Assembly: GCA_944386355.1 (NCBI GenBank)
Contig: CALXAU010000003.1
Location: 1 to 40,761, forward strand
Source of the DNA: an uncultured Clostridia bacterium
GTDB lineage: Bacteria > Bacillota > Clostridia > TANB77 > CAG-508
DNA length: 40,761 bases
Reading direction: 5' to 3'
Shown here: one piece after another, positions 8,069 through 16,231 of the stretch
Position numbering within the stretch: position 1 is the first letter of the stretch
Layout of the letters: the number at the start of each line of letters is the position of its first letter
Notes under the pieces: generated by a model
Database searches by the model: none
The model's input: only the letters and a program-made list of their open reading frames with translations
What the model was told of the DNA's origin: nothing
Program-made: the position numbers and the translations under genes

Positions 8069-9473
8069 AGCTCCTTATTTCTTTTTTAAAATTGTTATAG
8101 ATTTCTTGAACTTTTTCATATGAGTCTTCTATAGTTACAGTTTTTAAATAATATTTATCATCTACTATTTGAGTTACATCATTTAGAACTACAGGAAGAA
8201 TTCCTTTATAATTACTTTTTTCCATTTTGTAAAGATTATTTTTTGCGAAACTTGAAATTGTTTCCATTGCCTTTTTGTCAAGCCTTACAGCATTTGAAAA
8301 AGATAGTCCATATATTGGTTTATTATTATAATACTCTGAAGTATGAATATTTTTTAGTAACATTGTACCTGCTGAAAATCTAGCATTTGGATCTATATTA
8401 TATCCTTTTATTTCTCCTGTTTCTGAATTCTGAACTATTAAAACATCTATTGTAATAAATCCCCTATAACCTTCTTTTGCATATGCGATAAAAGCTTCTT
8501 TGGCTACCTCTTGCGCTATTCCTATATATTTCCTTGTTTTGTCTGTTACAACACTTCCTATATAACTGCCATTTTTCGTTTCTTGACTAACTCCTCCTAA
8601 TATAGTAACTGTGTCGCTTGAGATTACAGCTTCTACACCTATATTTTCTATTTCTTTTTCATTCTTCATTGAATTAACATCAACTTCTATTATAAGTGGC
8701 ATTTCCTCATTAATATATTGACTTGTATATATTTTACTTGCAATTTTTTCTACTTTTTGTTTTATCTCTTGCAAATCTTCATTTATATCAATCTTTATAT
8801 TGCCTGTTCCAGATAATTGGGATTCTAATTTTATCCAAAAAATATTGTCTTCCATAATATTATTTGTTTCTTCTCTTAAAATTTTTATTACATTTTCTAT
8901 ATTATTTAACCCACAAAAATATTTTCCTTTTGGTGTTGAAAATCTATATTTCTCAGAAATTTTTTTTAAAAAATATTTAGAATTAAATTTTACTTGTTCA
9001 TCCACCTTCATTAATAATTTTCCATTTATTAGTTTAGCCGTTTCTTCGTCTTCTTGGCTTAAATATGAAGAAACTATTGTAAATCCTTCTAATTTTTCTC
9101 TTAAATTTTCATCTTCTTTTACCTTTTTATTAAGCATATATGAAACACTATTATATGGATAATCTATCTTTTTATCTTCTCCTACTTGTATTATATTTTC
9201 AATGTTTATTATATTATTTTCATTATAATATTCTAATAAACTTTTTTCTATGTAAGATACTGCCGTTTTTGCACCATTTTCTTTATTTGAAGAGTATGCC
9301 ATAATTTCTGAATATATCATACGTCCTTTATTAATCTGTGCTCTCTTTTTTCCAGCTTCTGTATTTTCATTAAATGATGTTGAATGTAAAAATATAGTTT
9401 TTGCTGGTTCTAAATTTAAGTATTCTGCTATATCATCAAGCCCGTTTGGTATTTTTTTATATTGTACTTTCAT
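8049..9473 (-). CDS. ATP-grasp family ligase, PGM1-like, substrate unknown
   Basis: A 474-residue protein whose C-terminal half looks like an ATP-grasp catalytic domain. There is a lysine followed by a glycine loop in 'KLESQLSGTGN' (215-225), then 'EGYRGFITIDVLIV' and the metal-binding 'NIDPNARFSAGTM' with the expected acidic/Asn pair. The N-terminal half could be a pre-ATP-grasp fold, as in peptide ligases of the pheganomycin PGM1 type. Such enzymes join a carboxylate to an amine through an acyl phosphate. It has its own promoter, is translationally coupled to a VanX-like dipeptidase, and sits divergently from two wall-active genes. A dipeptide or amino-acid ligase linked to wall metabolism is inference; substrates are not visible. 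Confidence 0.7.
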   Translation of the reverse strand: MKVQYKKIPNGLDDIAEYLNLEPAKTIFLHSTSFNENTEAGKKRAQINKGRMIYSEIMAYSSNKENGAKTAVSYIEKSLLEYYNENNIINIENIIQVGEDKKIDYPYNSVSYMLNKKVKEDENLREKLEGFTIVSSYLSQEDEETAKLINGKLLMKVDEQVKFNSKYFLKKISEKYRFSTPKGKYFCGLNNIENVIKILREETNNIMEDNIFWIKLESQLSGTGNIKIDINEDLQEIKQKVEKIASKIYTSQYINEEMPLIIEVDVNSMKNEKEIENIGVEAVISSDTVTILGGVSQETKNGSYIGSVVTDKTRKYIGIAQEVAKEAFIAYAKEGYRGFITIDVLIVQNSETGEIKGYNIDPNARFSAGTMLLKNIHTSEYYNNKPIYGLSFSNAVRLDKKAMETISSFAKNNLYKMEKSNYKGILPVVLNDVTQIVDDKYYLKTVTIEDSYEKVQEIYNNFKKEIRSYDSDRI

Positions 9474-9577
9474 AAAAAATCAAATCCTTTCTTGCTTATC
9501 TTAAATAAATAGGATTAAAAAACTATTCTTTTAAACTATCCTTCTTATATGGTCTTAAGCTTTTTAATTTTATTTGG

Positions 9578-9606
9578 ATTATAACATATCTATATTGTTT
9601 TATCAA
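9578..9606 (-). promoter_or_regulatory. Promoter for the ATP-grasp/VanX-like unit
   Basis: Minus strand TTGATA (9606-9601), 17-base spacer, extended -10 ATGT-TATAAT (9583-9578). This is one of the best sigma-A matches in the window and gives a leader of about 100 bases. Confidence 0.65.
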
Positions 9607-9635
9607 TTATTGCAATTACAAACCTTTAGTTTTTT

Positions 9636-9710
9636 GTTACAGGATAATATTTATTTAGGCAATGCTGTCAACATAAGATTATCTATTTAGTAACACCATT
9701 AATTAGTAAC
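9636..9710. repeat. Short palindromic repeat (second copy near 25.6 kb)
   Basis: This sits in the 342-base divergent gap 9474-9815. GTTACAGGATAAT (9636-9648) is mirrored by a right end ATTATCTATTTAGTAAC (9678-9694). A related 56-bp copy is at 25582-25637. Next to it CATTAATTAGTAAC (9697-9710) is the exact reverse complement of the left end of the element at 25412. The rest of the gap holds two divergent promoters and a short leader frame. Confidence 0.45.
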
Positions 9711-9739
9711 CACCTTTTCTTAAAATTTTTTTAATTCTA

Positions 9740-9768
9740 TTTTAAATTATTCAAAATTATTGTATAAT
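9740..9768 (+). promoter_or_regulatory. Promoter for the GT51 transglycosylase gene
   Basis: Extended -10 TTGTATAAT ending at 9768 with an AT-rich weak -35 (TTTTAA, 9740-9745) at 17-base spacing. It is followed by AAAGGAGAA (9778-9786). Confidence 0.45.
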
Positions 9769-9786
9769 GATACAAAAAAAGGAGAA

Positions 9787-9813
9787 TTGTTAGAAAAACT
9801 AGCAAAACAATAG
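9787..9813 (+). CDS. Possible 8-codon leader peptide before the GT51 gene
   Basis: The only good ribosome site before the transglycosylase, AAAGGAGAA, is about 30 bases from its ATG, too far for direct use. It lies right before TTG TTA GAA AAA CTA GCA AAA CAA TAG, which ends 2 bases before the ATG at 9816. A terminating ribosome could reinitiate there. Coding status is unproven. Confidence 0.25.
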   Translation: MLEKLAKQ

Positions 9814-9815
9814 AT

Positions 9816-10511
9816 ATGAAATTATTTAAAAAAATATTATTATTTATTTTACTTGTTATAATTGTAATTATAAGTATTCTAATATGGCAAGGATTTAGTT
9901 ATTATTCTAAAATTTTGAAAGAAAAACCACTAATTGATAGAATTTCAGCGATAACTGAAAAAGAAAATTATGTTTCATTTGATGATATGTGTGAAGATTA
10001 TAGAAATGCAGTAATAGCAACAGAAGACCATAGATATTATACACATGGTGCAATAGATCCAATAGGTATCTTAAGAGCTTTTTATACTAATATTAGAGAT
10101 TGGGAATTTGATGAAGGTGGCAGTACCATTACTCAACAGGTATGTAAGAATGTTTTTTTTACACAAGAAAAAAGTTCTACTAGAAAAATTGCTGAAATTT
10201 TTGCAGCGTATGATTTAGAAAAAAACTATTCTAAAAATGAAATTTTTGCACTATATGCCAATACTTCTTATTTCGGAGATGGCTATTATGGTATTTATGA
10301 TGCAAGTATGGGATACTATAATAAGACTCCTAAAGAACTTAATTTAAATGAAGCATCTATGCTTGCGGGAGTTCCTAATGCTCCTTCTTTGTATGCACCT
10401 ACTGTTAATTTAGATTTAGCAAAAAAAAGGCAAGCTCATGTTTTAAATAAAATGGTGGAATATGGATATATTTCTGAAGAAGAAGCAAAGGAAGTAAAAT
10501 TACAACAATAA
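9816..10511 (+). CDS. Monofunctional peptidoglycan glycosyltransferase (GT51)
   Basis: A 231-residue membrane-anchored transglycosylase that polymerises lipid II into glycan strands outside the membrane. There is one N-terminal transmembrane helix (8-24) and a GT51 domain. It has the catalytic Glu70 in ATEDHRYYTH, GGSTITQQ (101-108), the 'KNVFF' segment, 'RKIAEIFAAYDLEKNYSKNEIFALYANTSYFG' and the 'EASMLAGVPNAPSLYAP' motif. No penicillin-binding transpeptidase domain follows, so it is MtgA-like, or class A PBP-like without the second half. Its start is the ATG two bases after a possible leader peptide. Confidence 0.92.
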   Translation: MKLFKKILLFILLVIIVIISILIWQGFSYYSKILKEKPLIDRISAITEKENYVSFDDMCEDYRNAVIATEDHRYYTHGAIDPIGILRAFYTNIRDWEFDEGGSTITQQVCKNVFFTQEKSSTRKIAEIFAAYDLEKNYSKNEIFALYANTSYFGDGYYGIYDASMGYYNKTPKELNLNEASMLAGVPNAPSLYAPTVNLDLAKKRQAHVLNKMVEYGYISEEEAKEVKLQQ

Positions 10512-10560
10512 TTGTAACATACATAAATATTTTTTCATAAATTTTCATATAATTCTATAA

Positions 10561-10598
10561 GAGCCTTTAAGCAATGCTAGAAAGGAATTTAATTTTAT
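10561..10598 (+). promoter_or_regulatory. Shine-Dalgarno-sequestering leader hairpin
   Basis: CCTTT, A, AGC-AAT-GCT, A, GAAAGG: CCTTT can pair with AAAGG of the ribosome site, with an inner AGC/GCT stem. The pieces match the leaders at 13942 and 26319, with different inner bases that still pair here. Confidence 0.4.
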
Positions 10599-11390
10599 AT
10601 GAAAATTTTTATTTTTAACAAAAAATATATATTATCAATTTTTTCAATAATTATACTATCAATATTCATTTTTCTGCACTTTTATAAACCTTTTTCTATT
10701 GCTACATCTGTAAGTGAAGAAAATTTTATTAATAATTCTATTAAGGAAAAATTTGAGCAATTAGAAAATTCTAAAGAAAAAGTTGCTTATTTAACATTTG
10801 ATGATGGTCCAACTATTAAAGCTACTCCGAAAATTCTAGATATTTTAAAAGATAAAAATGTTAAAGCTACATTTTTTGTTCTAGGCAAAAATGTTAAATC
10901 ACATCCAGAATTAGTTAAAAGAGCATATGAAGAAGGTCATTATATTGCAAATCATGGTTATAATCATAACAATAGTGTTTTGTATAAAAATTCTACAAGT
11001 TTCATTTCTGAGGTAAAAAATACCGACATGGAAATTGGAAAGGCTATAGGTGTAGATAATTATTGCTCTTATATCTTTAGATTTCCAAATGGATATATGT
11101 CGAGTGCCTATAAATCAAAAAAGAAAGAAGCTAGTACACTACTTTCTCAAATGGGATATATTTATGTTGATTGGAACTGTCTAAATAACGATTCTGAAAA
11201 AAAGGTAAATTCATATACCTTATTGAATAATTTGAAAAATTCTTGCAAAAACAAAGGAACTTTAATTATTTTAATGCATGATACAAATGATGTTAACGAT
11301 ACTACTGAAATTTTAGCAGAGTCTATTTCTTACTTACAAAGCGAAGGATATATTTTTGATAACTTCTATTCACTTTTTGAGGAAAAATAA
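10599..11390 (+). CDS. Membrane-anchored polysaccharide deacetylase (CE4)
   Basis: A 263-residue extracytoplasmic deacetylase with an N-terminal signal anchor (about 9-28) and a NodB homology domain. CE4 motif 1 is TFDDGP (66-71). Motif 2 is NHGYNHN with metal ligands His119 and His123. Motif 3 is 'RFPNGY' and motif 5 is 'LIILMHDT'. The family removes acetyl groups from GlcNAc or MurNAc in peptidoglycan, giving lysozyme resistance, or from other surface glycans. It lies downstream of the GT51 gene. AGAAAGGAATT is the ribosome site. Substrate is not deducible. Confidence 0.88.
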   Translation: MKIFIFNKKYILSIFSIIILSIFIFLHFYKPFSIATSVSEENFINNSIKEKFEQLENSKEKVAYLTFDDGPTIKATPKILDILKDKNVKATFFVLGKNVKSHPELVKRAYEEGHYIANHGYNHNNSVLYKNSTSFISEVKNTDMEIGKAIGVDNYCSYIFRFPNGYMSSAYKSKKKEASTLLSQMGYIYVDWNCLNNDSEKKVNSYTLLNNLKNSCKNKGTLIILMHDTNDVNDTTEILAESISYLQSEGYIFDNFYSLFEEK

Positions 11391-11411
11391 AATTCTACTT
11401 TATTTTTCCTC
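11379..11411. terminator. 13-bp perfect inverted repeat between convergent genes
   Basis: GAGGAAAAATAAA (11379-11391) and its exact complement TTTATTTTTCCTC (11399-11411) with a 7-base loop. It spans both stop codons of the convergent deacetylase and mnmA genes, which are only 4 bases apart. Probably a shared bidirectional terminator built from coding sequence, though the stem is AT-rich. Confidence 0.5.
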
Positions 11412-12456
11412 CTCCTAATAAAACACCTTCATCATCATAAAAAACAACTGATTGACCGGGAGTAATTGCTCTTTGAGGTTCTTCAAATTCTAAAAGAATT
11501 TCTTCTTCAAATATTTTTATTAATGCTTTAGCAGGATTTGCTCTATATCTTATTTTTGCATATACAATATCACTTATTTTTTCTTTATTTATCATCCAAT
11601 TTACATTTATGGCAGATAAAGTTTTGCTATATAACTCTTCTTTTGTTCCAACATATACTTCATTTTTTGAGCTATTTAAACCAATTACATATAAAGGTTC
11701 TTTATATGATATACCTAGCCCTTTCCTTTGACCTATAGTATAATTTGATATATTGGAACACTTATCTAATATTTTATTTTCTTTTTTTAAAATAATGTTT
11801 CCATGTTCCTGATTTTTTATTTTATTACTGTTTTTTTCTAAAAACTTTTTATAATTATTATCTGAAATAAAACATATTTCTTGACTATCTTTTTTTTCTG
11901 ATACTGATAAATTATATTTCTTTGCAATTTTTCTTATCTCTTCTTTTGATGAAAAGTCTTGAAGAGGAAATATTATATTTTCAATTTTTTCTTTTGAAAT
12001 CGCATACAAAAAATATGTCTGATCTTTTTTTATTTCTCTACAAGTTGTAATAACATGTTGTCCATATTTTTTTGAATATATTTTTTTTGCATAATGCCCT
12101 GTTGCTATATTTTCACAACCTAGTTCTTTTGCTTTTTCATAAAAATATCCAAATTTTAAATATTTGTTACATTCTACACATGGATTTGGAGTTCTTGCAT
12201 TTTCATATTCTTTAATAAAATTATTTATTACATTGCATTTAAATTCTTTTTTATAATCGAATACATAATGCGGAATTTGTAATTTTTCACATATTTTCTT
12301 TGCATCTTCAATAGATTTATTTTGTTCTGTAATTTTTTCATTACCTTCCCACAATATCATTGTACAACCTATAACTTCATATCCTGCTTCTTTTAATAAT
12401 ATTGCTGAGACAGAGCTATCTACTCCTCCACTCATTCCCAATAAAACTTTTTTCAC
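11395..12456 (-). CDS. mnmA: tRNA-specific 2-thiouridylase MnmA
   Basis: A 353-residue enzyme that adds sulfur to U34 of tRNA-Lys, -Glu and -Gln, using ATP and persulfide sulfur. PP-loop GMSGGVDSS (7-15); catalytic cysteines Cys96 in NPCVEC and Cys195 in EICFIS; 'TGHYAKK' and C-terminal 'QRAITPGQSVVFYDDEGVLLGGG' as in the family. The likely sulfur donor, a cysteine desulfurase, is at 29-30 kb rather than adjacent. It lies 19 bases after the spermidine-synthase-like gene and ends in the hairpin shared with the convergent deacetylase. Confidence 0.95.
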   Translation of the reverse strand: MKKVLLGMSGGVDSSVSAILLKEAGYEVIGCTMILWEGNEKITEQNKSIEDAKKICEKLQIPHYVFDYKKEFKCNVINNFIKEYENARTPNPCVECNKYLKFGYFYEKAKELGCENIATGHYAKKIYSKKYGQHVITTCREIKKDQTYFLYAISKEKIENIIFPLQDFSSKEEIRKIAKKYNLSVSEKKDSQEICFISDNNYKKFLEKNSNKIKNQEHGNIILKKENKILDKCSNISNYTIGQRKGLGISYKEPLYVIGLNSSKNEVYVGTKEELYSKTLSAINVNWMINKEKISDIVYAKIRYRANPAKALIKIFEEEILLEFEEPQRAITPGQSVVFYDDEGVLLGGGKIK

Positions 12457-12475
12457 TATAAACCTCTCTTTTTAA

Positions 12476-13934
12476 TTAATTTCCAATAGGACAATAATCA
12501 TCAGTTACAATTGGCTTGTCTGACTCATAATCTTTAACTTCAGTATCTAGTAAATTCTTATATTCCTCATATTTTCCTTCATTTATATTTGTATTTCCTT
12601 TAATTCCCATCAAAATTAAATTATGTTCTTTAGTATTTTCCTCATCTCCTACTTTAAAAATTTTTACATCGTCAAAAATTTTCTTATAAGTTGTATATTC
12701 ATATTTGATAAAATCTGATTTTTCTCCTTCTAATGATGAAATTATATTGGTTATTACAATTCCATTATCATTCAATATATTTCTACATTTAGTAAGAGCC
12801 TCATATGTAGTTAATTCAAATGGTGCATTAAAACCTTTAAATGCATCAATTAAAATTACGTCATATTTATTTTTTGTTGTATTTAAAAAACTTCTACCGT
12901 CTTGATGATAAATTCCTAATCTTTCATTTTGTATATCTAAATTAAAATGTTTTACTGCAAGCTCAGTCATTTTTTTATCAATTTCCGATACATCTATTTT
13001 TTTATCATCATATTTATTTAAATAATGTGTTGGATATGTATATGCTGCACCACCAATCATTAAAGTATTTTGAAAGTCTTTTAAATAATAATCTGATAAA
13101 TCATAATAATACAAATATTTCGAACCCATTTGTTCTGTATTACTTTCAATATATGATTCTATTGCTGTATCTACTTGTAATACTTTATATGCTAGATCTT
13201 CTCCTTTAATTTCATTTATCCAAATTCTACTATATTCTGAATCTACATCTTCTATTAAATATGGATTTTCAGTTTTAAATATTTGAAATCCTATAAAATT
13301 AAATAGTATTGCAAATAATGTTATTATTAATATTAATGCAAAATATTTTTTATTTTTATTTCTGTATAACAATACAGATAAAATTATTAATAATATTGTT
13401 ATTCCTAAAACTATTTGTCTTGTTCCAAATATTGGAATTAAGAAAAATCCAGCAAAAAATGTTCCAAATATACTACCTATTGTTGACAAAGAAGAAACAC
13501 TTCCGAGATACTTTCCCAATATTTTCGAATTCTTTATCTTTTAACTTTACAGCAAATGGAGATACCATAGCAAGTACAAAGCTTGGTAATCCAAAAATAA
13601 TACTTGCAGATATTATTGATATAAGTATTAAATTATCTGATACCAATGTTAAATTTTTTACTAATACATTTTCTAGTATAGGTATTATGCTTGTGAAAAT
13701 AGCAGATAATAGTATAAATTGTGATAATATATTTATATCATGTTTTTTGTCTGCAATTTTACCACCAATGTAATATCCTATACTCATACTTGTTAACATT
13801 ATTCCAATTATTGTTGTCCATATTAAATTAGAACTTCCTACATATGGTGATAAAACTCTTGCTGCAACAAGTTCTAATACCATTCCTAATGCTCCACATA
13901 TAAATACTGTTATTTCTAATTTATATTTGTTCAT
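12476..13934 (-). CDS. Membrane spermidine-synthase-like protein, split by a +1 frameshift at CGG
   Basis: Two overlapping frames give one 485-residue protein. The first (13934-13473) encodes helical membrane segments from 'VFICGALGMVLELVAARVLSPYVG' to 'VSPFAVKLKDKEFENIGKVS'. The second continues with 'GSVSSLSTIGSIFGTFFAGFF', more membrane helices and a spermidine-synthase/methyltransferase domain ('MIGGAAYTYP', 'VSEIDKKM', 'YDVILIDAF', 'TYEAL', ending 'VTDDYCPIGN'). This is the usual layout of bacterial fused transporter-like/spermidine synthases, whose substrates are often unproven. Zero-frame codon 144 is CGG; skipping one base there continues as GGA (Gly). Without the shift the product stops 10 codons later as a membrane stub. 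Either programmed frameshifting, a pseudogene or a read error. Confidence 0.8.
13503..13508 (-). other. Frameshift site CTCGGA in the spermidine-synthase-like gene
   Basis: Minus strand GTA-TCT-CGG-AAG. The zero-frame CGG occupies 13505-13503. Reading TCT-(C)-GGA-AGT restores the downstream frame without adding or losing residues. It is the same hexamer as in rodA, and neither orientation of CTCGGA was seen elsewhere in the window. Confidence 0.7.
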
Positions 13935-13941
13935 TTAAAAT

Positions 13942-13978
13942 CCATTCCTTTCTTGCTTCGCTTAAAGGCACACATATT
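13942..13978 (-). promoter_or_regulatory. Shine-Dalgarno-sequestering leader hairpin
   Basis: Minus strand TATGTGTGCCTTT, AA, GC-GAA-GC, AAG, AAAGGAATG before the ATG at 13934. CCTTT pairs with AAAGG and GC-GAA-GC is a compact inner stem-loop. It sits directly against the aspS stop. Confidence 0.45.
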
Positions 13979-13980
13979 TA

Positions 13981-15729
13981 TTAACTTTCCATGTCTAATT
14001 TTATATGTACATCTTTTAATTGTTGCTCAGAAACTTTAGAAGGAGCTCCCATAAGTAAATCTCTTGCCTTTTTATTTTTAGGAAATGCTATTACCTCTCT
14101 TATATTTTGCGAATCTGCAATTAACATTATCATTCTATCTATTCCAGGTGCTGCTCCTGCATGTGGTGGTGTTCCATATTGAAATGCATTATATAAAGCT
14201 CCAAATCTATTTTTAACATCTTCTTCACTATATCCTGCTATTTCAAAAGCTTTTACCATTATTTCTGGATTATGATTTCTTACTGCTCCAGAGGCCATTT
14301 CGTAGCCATTACATACTAAGTCATATTGATATGCTAATATCTCTAGTGGATCTTTATTTAGAAGAGCTTCTAGCCCTCCCTGTGGCATTGAAAATGGATT
14401 ATGACTAAAATCTATTGTTCCTTCATCTGACAATTCATACATTGGAAAATCTACTATGAAGCAAAATTTATATACATCTTTTTCTATTAAATCTAACCTT
14501 TTTCCTAATTCTATTCTGACTAATCCTGCTATTTTTTGTGCTTTTTCGAACTCATCTGCTATAAAGAAAATACTTGAATTCTTATTTAATTCATATTCGT
14601 TTTCTAATTTTTCTTTTATTTCTTGTGTTATAAACTTTGCAATTCCGCCTTGTATATTTCCTTCATTATCTAATTTAGTCCAAGCAAGTCCTTTTGCACC
14701 AACTTCTTCTTGCTTTGCAAATTCTTCCATTTTATCAAAGAATTTTCTACCTTGTTCTGCTCCATTTGGCACAATAATTGCTTTTATAGTTTTTTCTTTA
14801 AATGCATTAAAATCTGAATTTTCGAATAATTTAGTTACATCTTTTATTATTAATGGATTTCTTAAATCTGGCTTATCTATTCCGTATTTTTCCATTGCCT
14901 CTTTATATGGTATTCTTTTAAATGGTCCTTCATCAACTTTCCAATTAGTAAATTTTTTAAATGTTTTTGGTATAACTTGTTCCATTACATTGAATACATC
15001 TTCTTGTGTTGCAAAACTCATTTCATAATCTAATTGATAAAATTCTCCTGGTGCTCTATCTGCTCTTGGATCTTCATCTCTAAAACATGGTGCTATCTGA
15101 TAATATTTATTAAATCCTGCTACCATTAATAATTGTTTAAATTGTTGGGGAGCTTGTGGAAGTGCGTAAAATTCTCCTTTATTTATTCTGCTTGGTACTA
15201 AATAATCTCTTGCTCCTTCTGGAGATGAATTGGCAAGTATTGGTGTTTGTATTTCTGTAAATCCTAATTCATCCATATTTGTTCTTAATTCTTTTAAAAT
15301 TTTAGAACGTAATAATATGTTTTTATGTAATTTTTCATTTCTTAAATCTAAAAATCTATATTCAAGTCTTAAATCTTCTCTTACTTCTTGATTTGTATCT
15401 ATCTCAAATGGAAGTATATTTTTGCATTTTCCTAATATTTCAATTTTATATACTATTACTTCTACTTCTCCTGTTTCTATTTTCTCATTTTTGTTTTCTC
15501 TTTCCACAATTTCACCACAAATGTGTATACAACTTTGTGTAGATATATCTTTTATTTTTTCTTCATTTTCATTATCTTTTATAACAAGCTGTGATATTCC
15601 TGTTTCGTCTTTTAAGTCTATAAATATCATTCCTCCTAAATTTCTTTTCTTTTGTATCCACCCAGCAAGTTCTACTTTTTCTCCTATGTCTTGCTTTCTT
15701 AATTCTCCACACATTTTGGTTCTGTACAT
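13981..15729 (-). CDS. aspS: Aspartyl-tRNA synthetase
   Basis: A 582-residue class II synthetase of bacterial AspRS length. It has an N-terminal OB anticodon-binding domain ('KVELAGWIQKKRNLGGMIFIDLKDETG'), motif 2 'FRDEDPRADRAPGEFYQLDYEMSF', a bacterial-type GAD insertion (about 290-400) and C-terminal motif 3 'GAAPGIDRMIMLI'. It charges tRNA-Asp, and in some Clostridia also tRNA-Asn through the amidotransferase route, which cannot be decided here. hisS, a common neighbour, is absent. No T-box leader was seen in the 70 bases upstream. Confidence 0.97.
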   Translation of the reverse strand: MYRTKMCGELRKQDIGEKVELAGWIQKKRNLGGMIFIDLKDETGISQLVIKDNENEEKIKDISTQSCIHICGEIVERENKNEKIETGEVEVIVYKIEILGKCKNILPFEIDTNQEVREDLRLEYRFLDLRNEKLHKNILLRSKILKELRTNMDELGFTEIQTPILANSSPEGARDYLVPSRINKGEFYALPQAPQQFKQLLMVAGFNKYYQIAPCFRDEDPRADRAPGEFYQLDYEMSFATQEDVFNVMEQVIPKTFKKFTNWKVDEGPFKRIPYKEAMEKYGIDKPDLRNPLIIKDVTKLFENSDFNAFKEKTIKAIIVPNGAEQGRKFFDKMEEFAKQEEVGAKGLAWTKLDNEGNIQGGIAKFITQEIKEKLENEYELNKNSSIFFIADEFEKAQKIAGLVRIELGKRLDLIEKDVYKFCFIVDFPMYELSDEGTIDFSHNPFSMPQGGLEALLNKDPLEILAYQYDLVCNGYEMASGAVRNHNPEIMVKAFEIAGYSEEDVKNRFGALYNAFQYGTPPHAGAAPGIDRMIMLIADSQNIREVIAFPKNKKARDLLMGAPSKVSEQQLKDVHIKLDMES

Positions 15730-15796
15730 AAAGAATCCTTCCTTTCTATTAGATGTTAATTTTTTATTTCAATCATTTTTATTGATGTTAATTGTA

Positions 15797-15989
15797 GTTA
15801 CTATTCACAGTATACTTCATATTTTTTACTAGCAAATCATATATTTAGATATTTTGAAGTATATTGTGACAATCTTTTTAAAAAATGTTTGAATGTTAGT
15901 GAATTACATTTTCTTGAATGTGGATTACTTCAAAATATATAAATATATCATTTGCCATATAGAATATTTTCAAAGCTGTGAATAGTAAC
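15797..15989. repeat. Palindromic intergenic element, copy A1 (MITE-like, 193 bp)
   Basis: Terminal inverted repeats are perfect over 14 bases: GTTACTATTCACAG (15797-15810) and CTGTGAATAGTAAC (15976-15989). A second inner inverted pair, about 28 bases with two mismatches, is near 15831-15858 and 15924-15951. It has no coding capacity and could fold as one long hairpin. Related copies are at 16062, 17254, 23121, 31231 and 34676. With A2 it fills the roughly 500-base gap between aspS and the HD-GYP gene. Confidence 0.7.
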
Positions 15990-16061
15990 CAAATTTTAAC
16001 ACAAAATATTTGTTTTTTCAACTTATATATTGCAGTTTTTATACTTTGATGATATCATTAG

Positions 16062-16200
16062 GTTACTATTCACAGCATACTTTATATTTTTTGCTAGAAA
16101 ATGATATATTTGGATATTTTGAAGTATATTGTGGCAATCTTTCTAGAAAATGTTTGAACGTTAGTGAATTACATTTTCTAAAATGGAGATTTTATCAAAA
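16062..16200. repeat. Palindromic element, copy A2 (left part only)
   Basis: GTTACTATTCACAG (16062-16075) followed by about 125 bases closely matching copy A1 in the same orientation, including 'GAATTACATTTTCT'. The match fades near 16200, just before the HD-GYP ribosome site; the right arm is missing. An open frame through this copy would add a false N-terminus to the HD-GYP protein. Confidence 0.6.
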
Positions 16201-16231
16201 TCTTTGGGCAAAGAAAGGAATGAGATTAATT

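Noticed and set aside
14456..15028. A 190-codon plus-strand frame opposite aspS
   Set aside because: Antisense shadow of a well-conserved synthetase gene.
16010..16231. N-terminal extension of the HD-GYP protein in the open frame
   Set aside because: It is translated palindromic repeat (copy A2); a ribosome site and Met at 16232 fit better.
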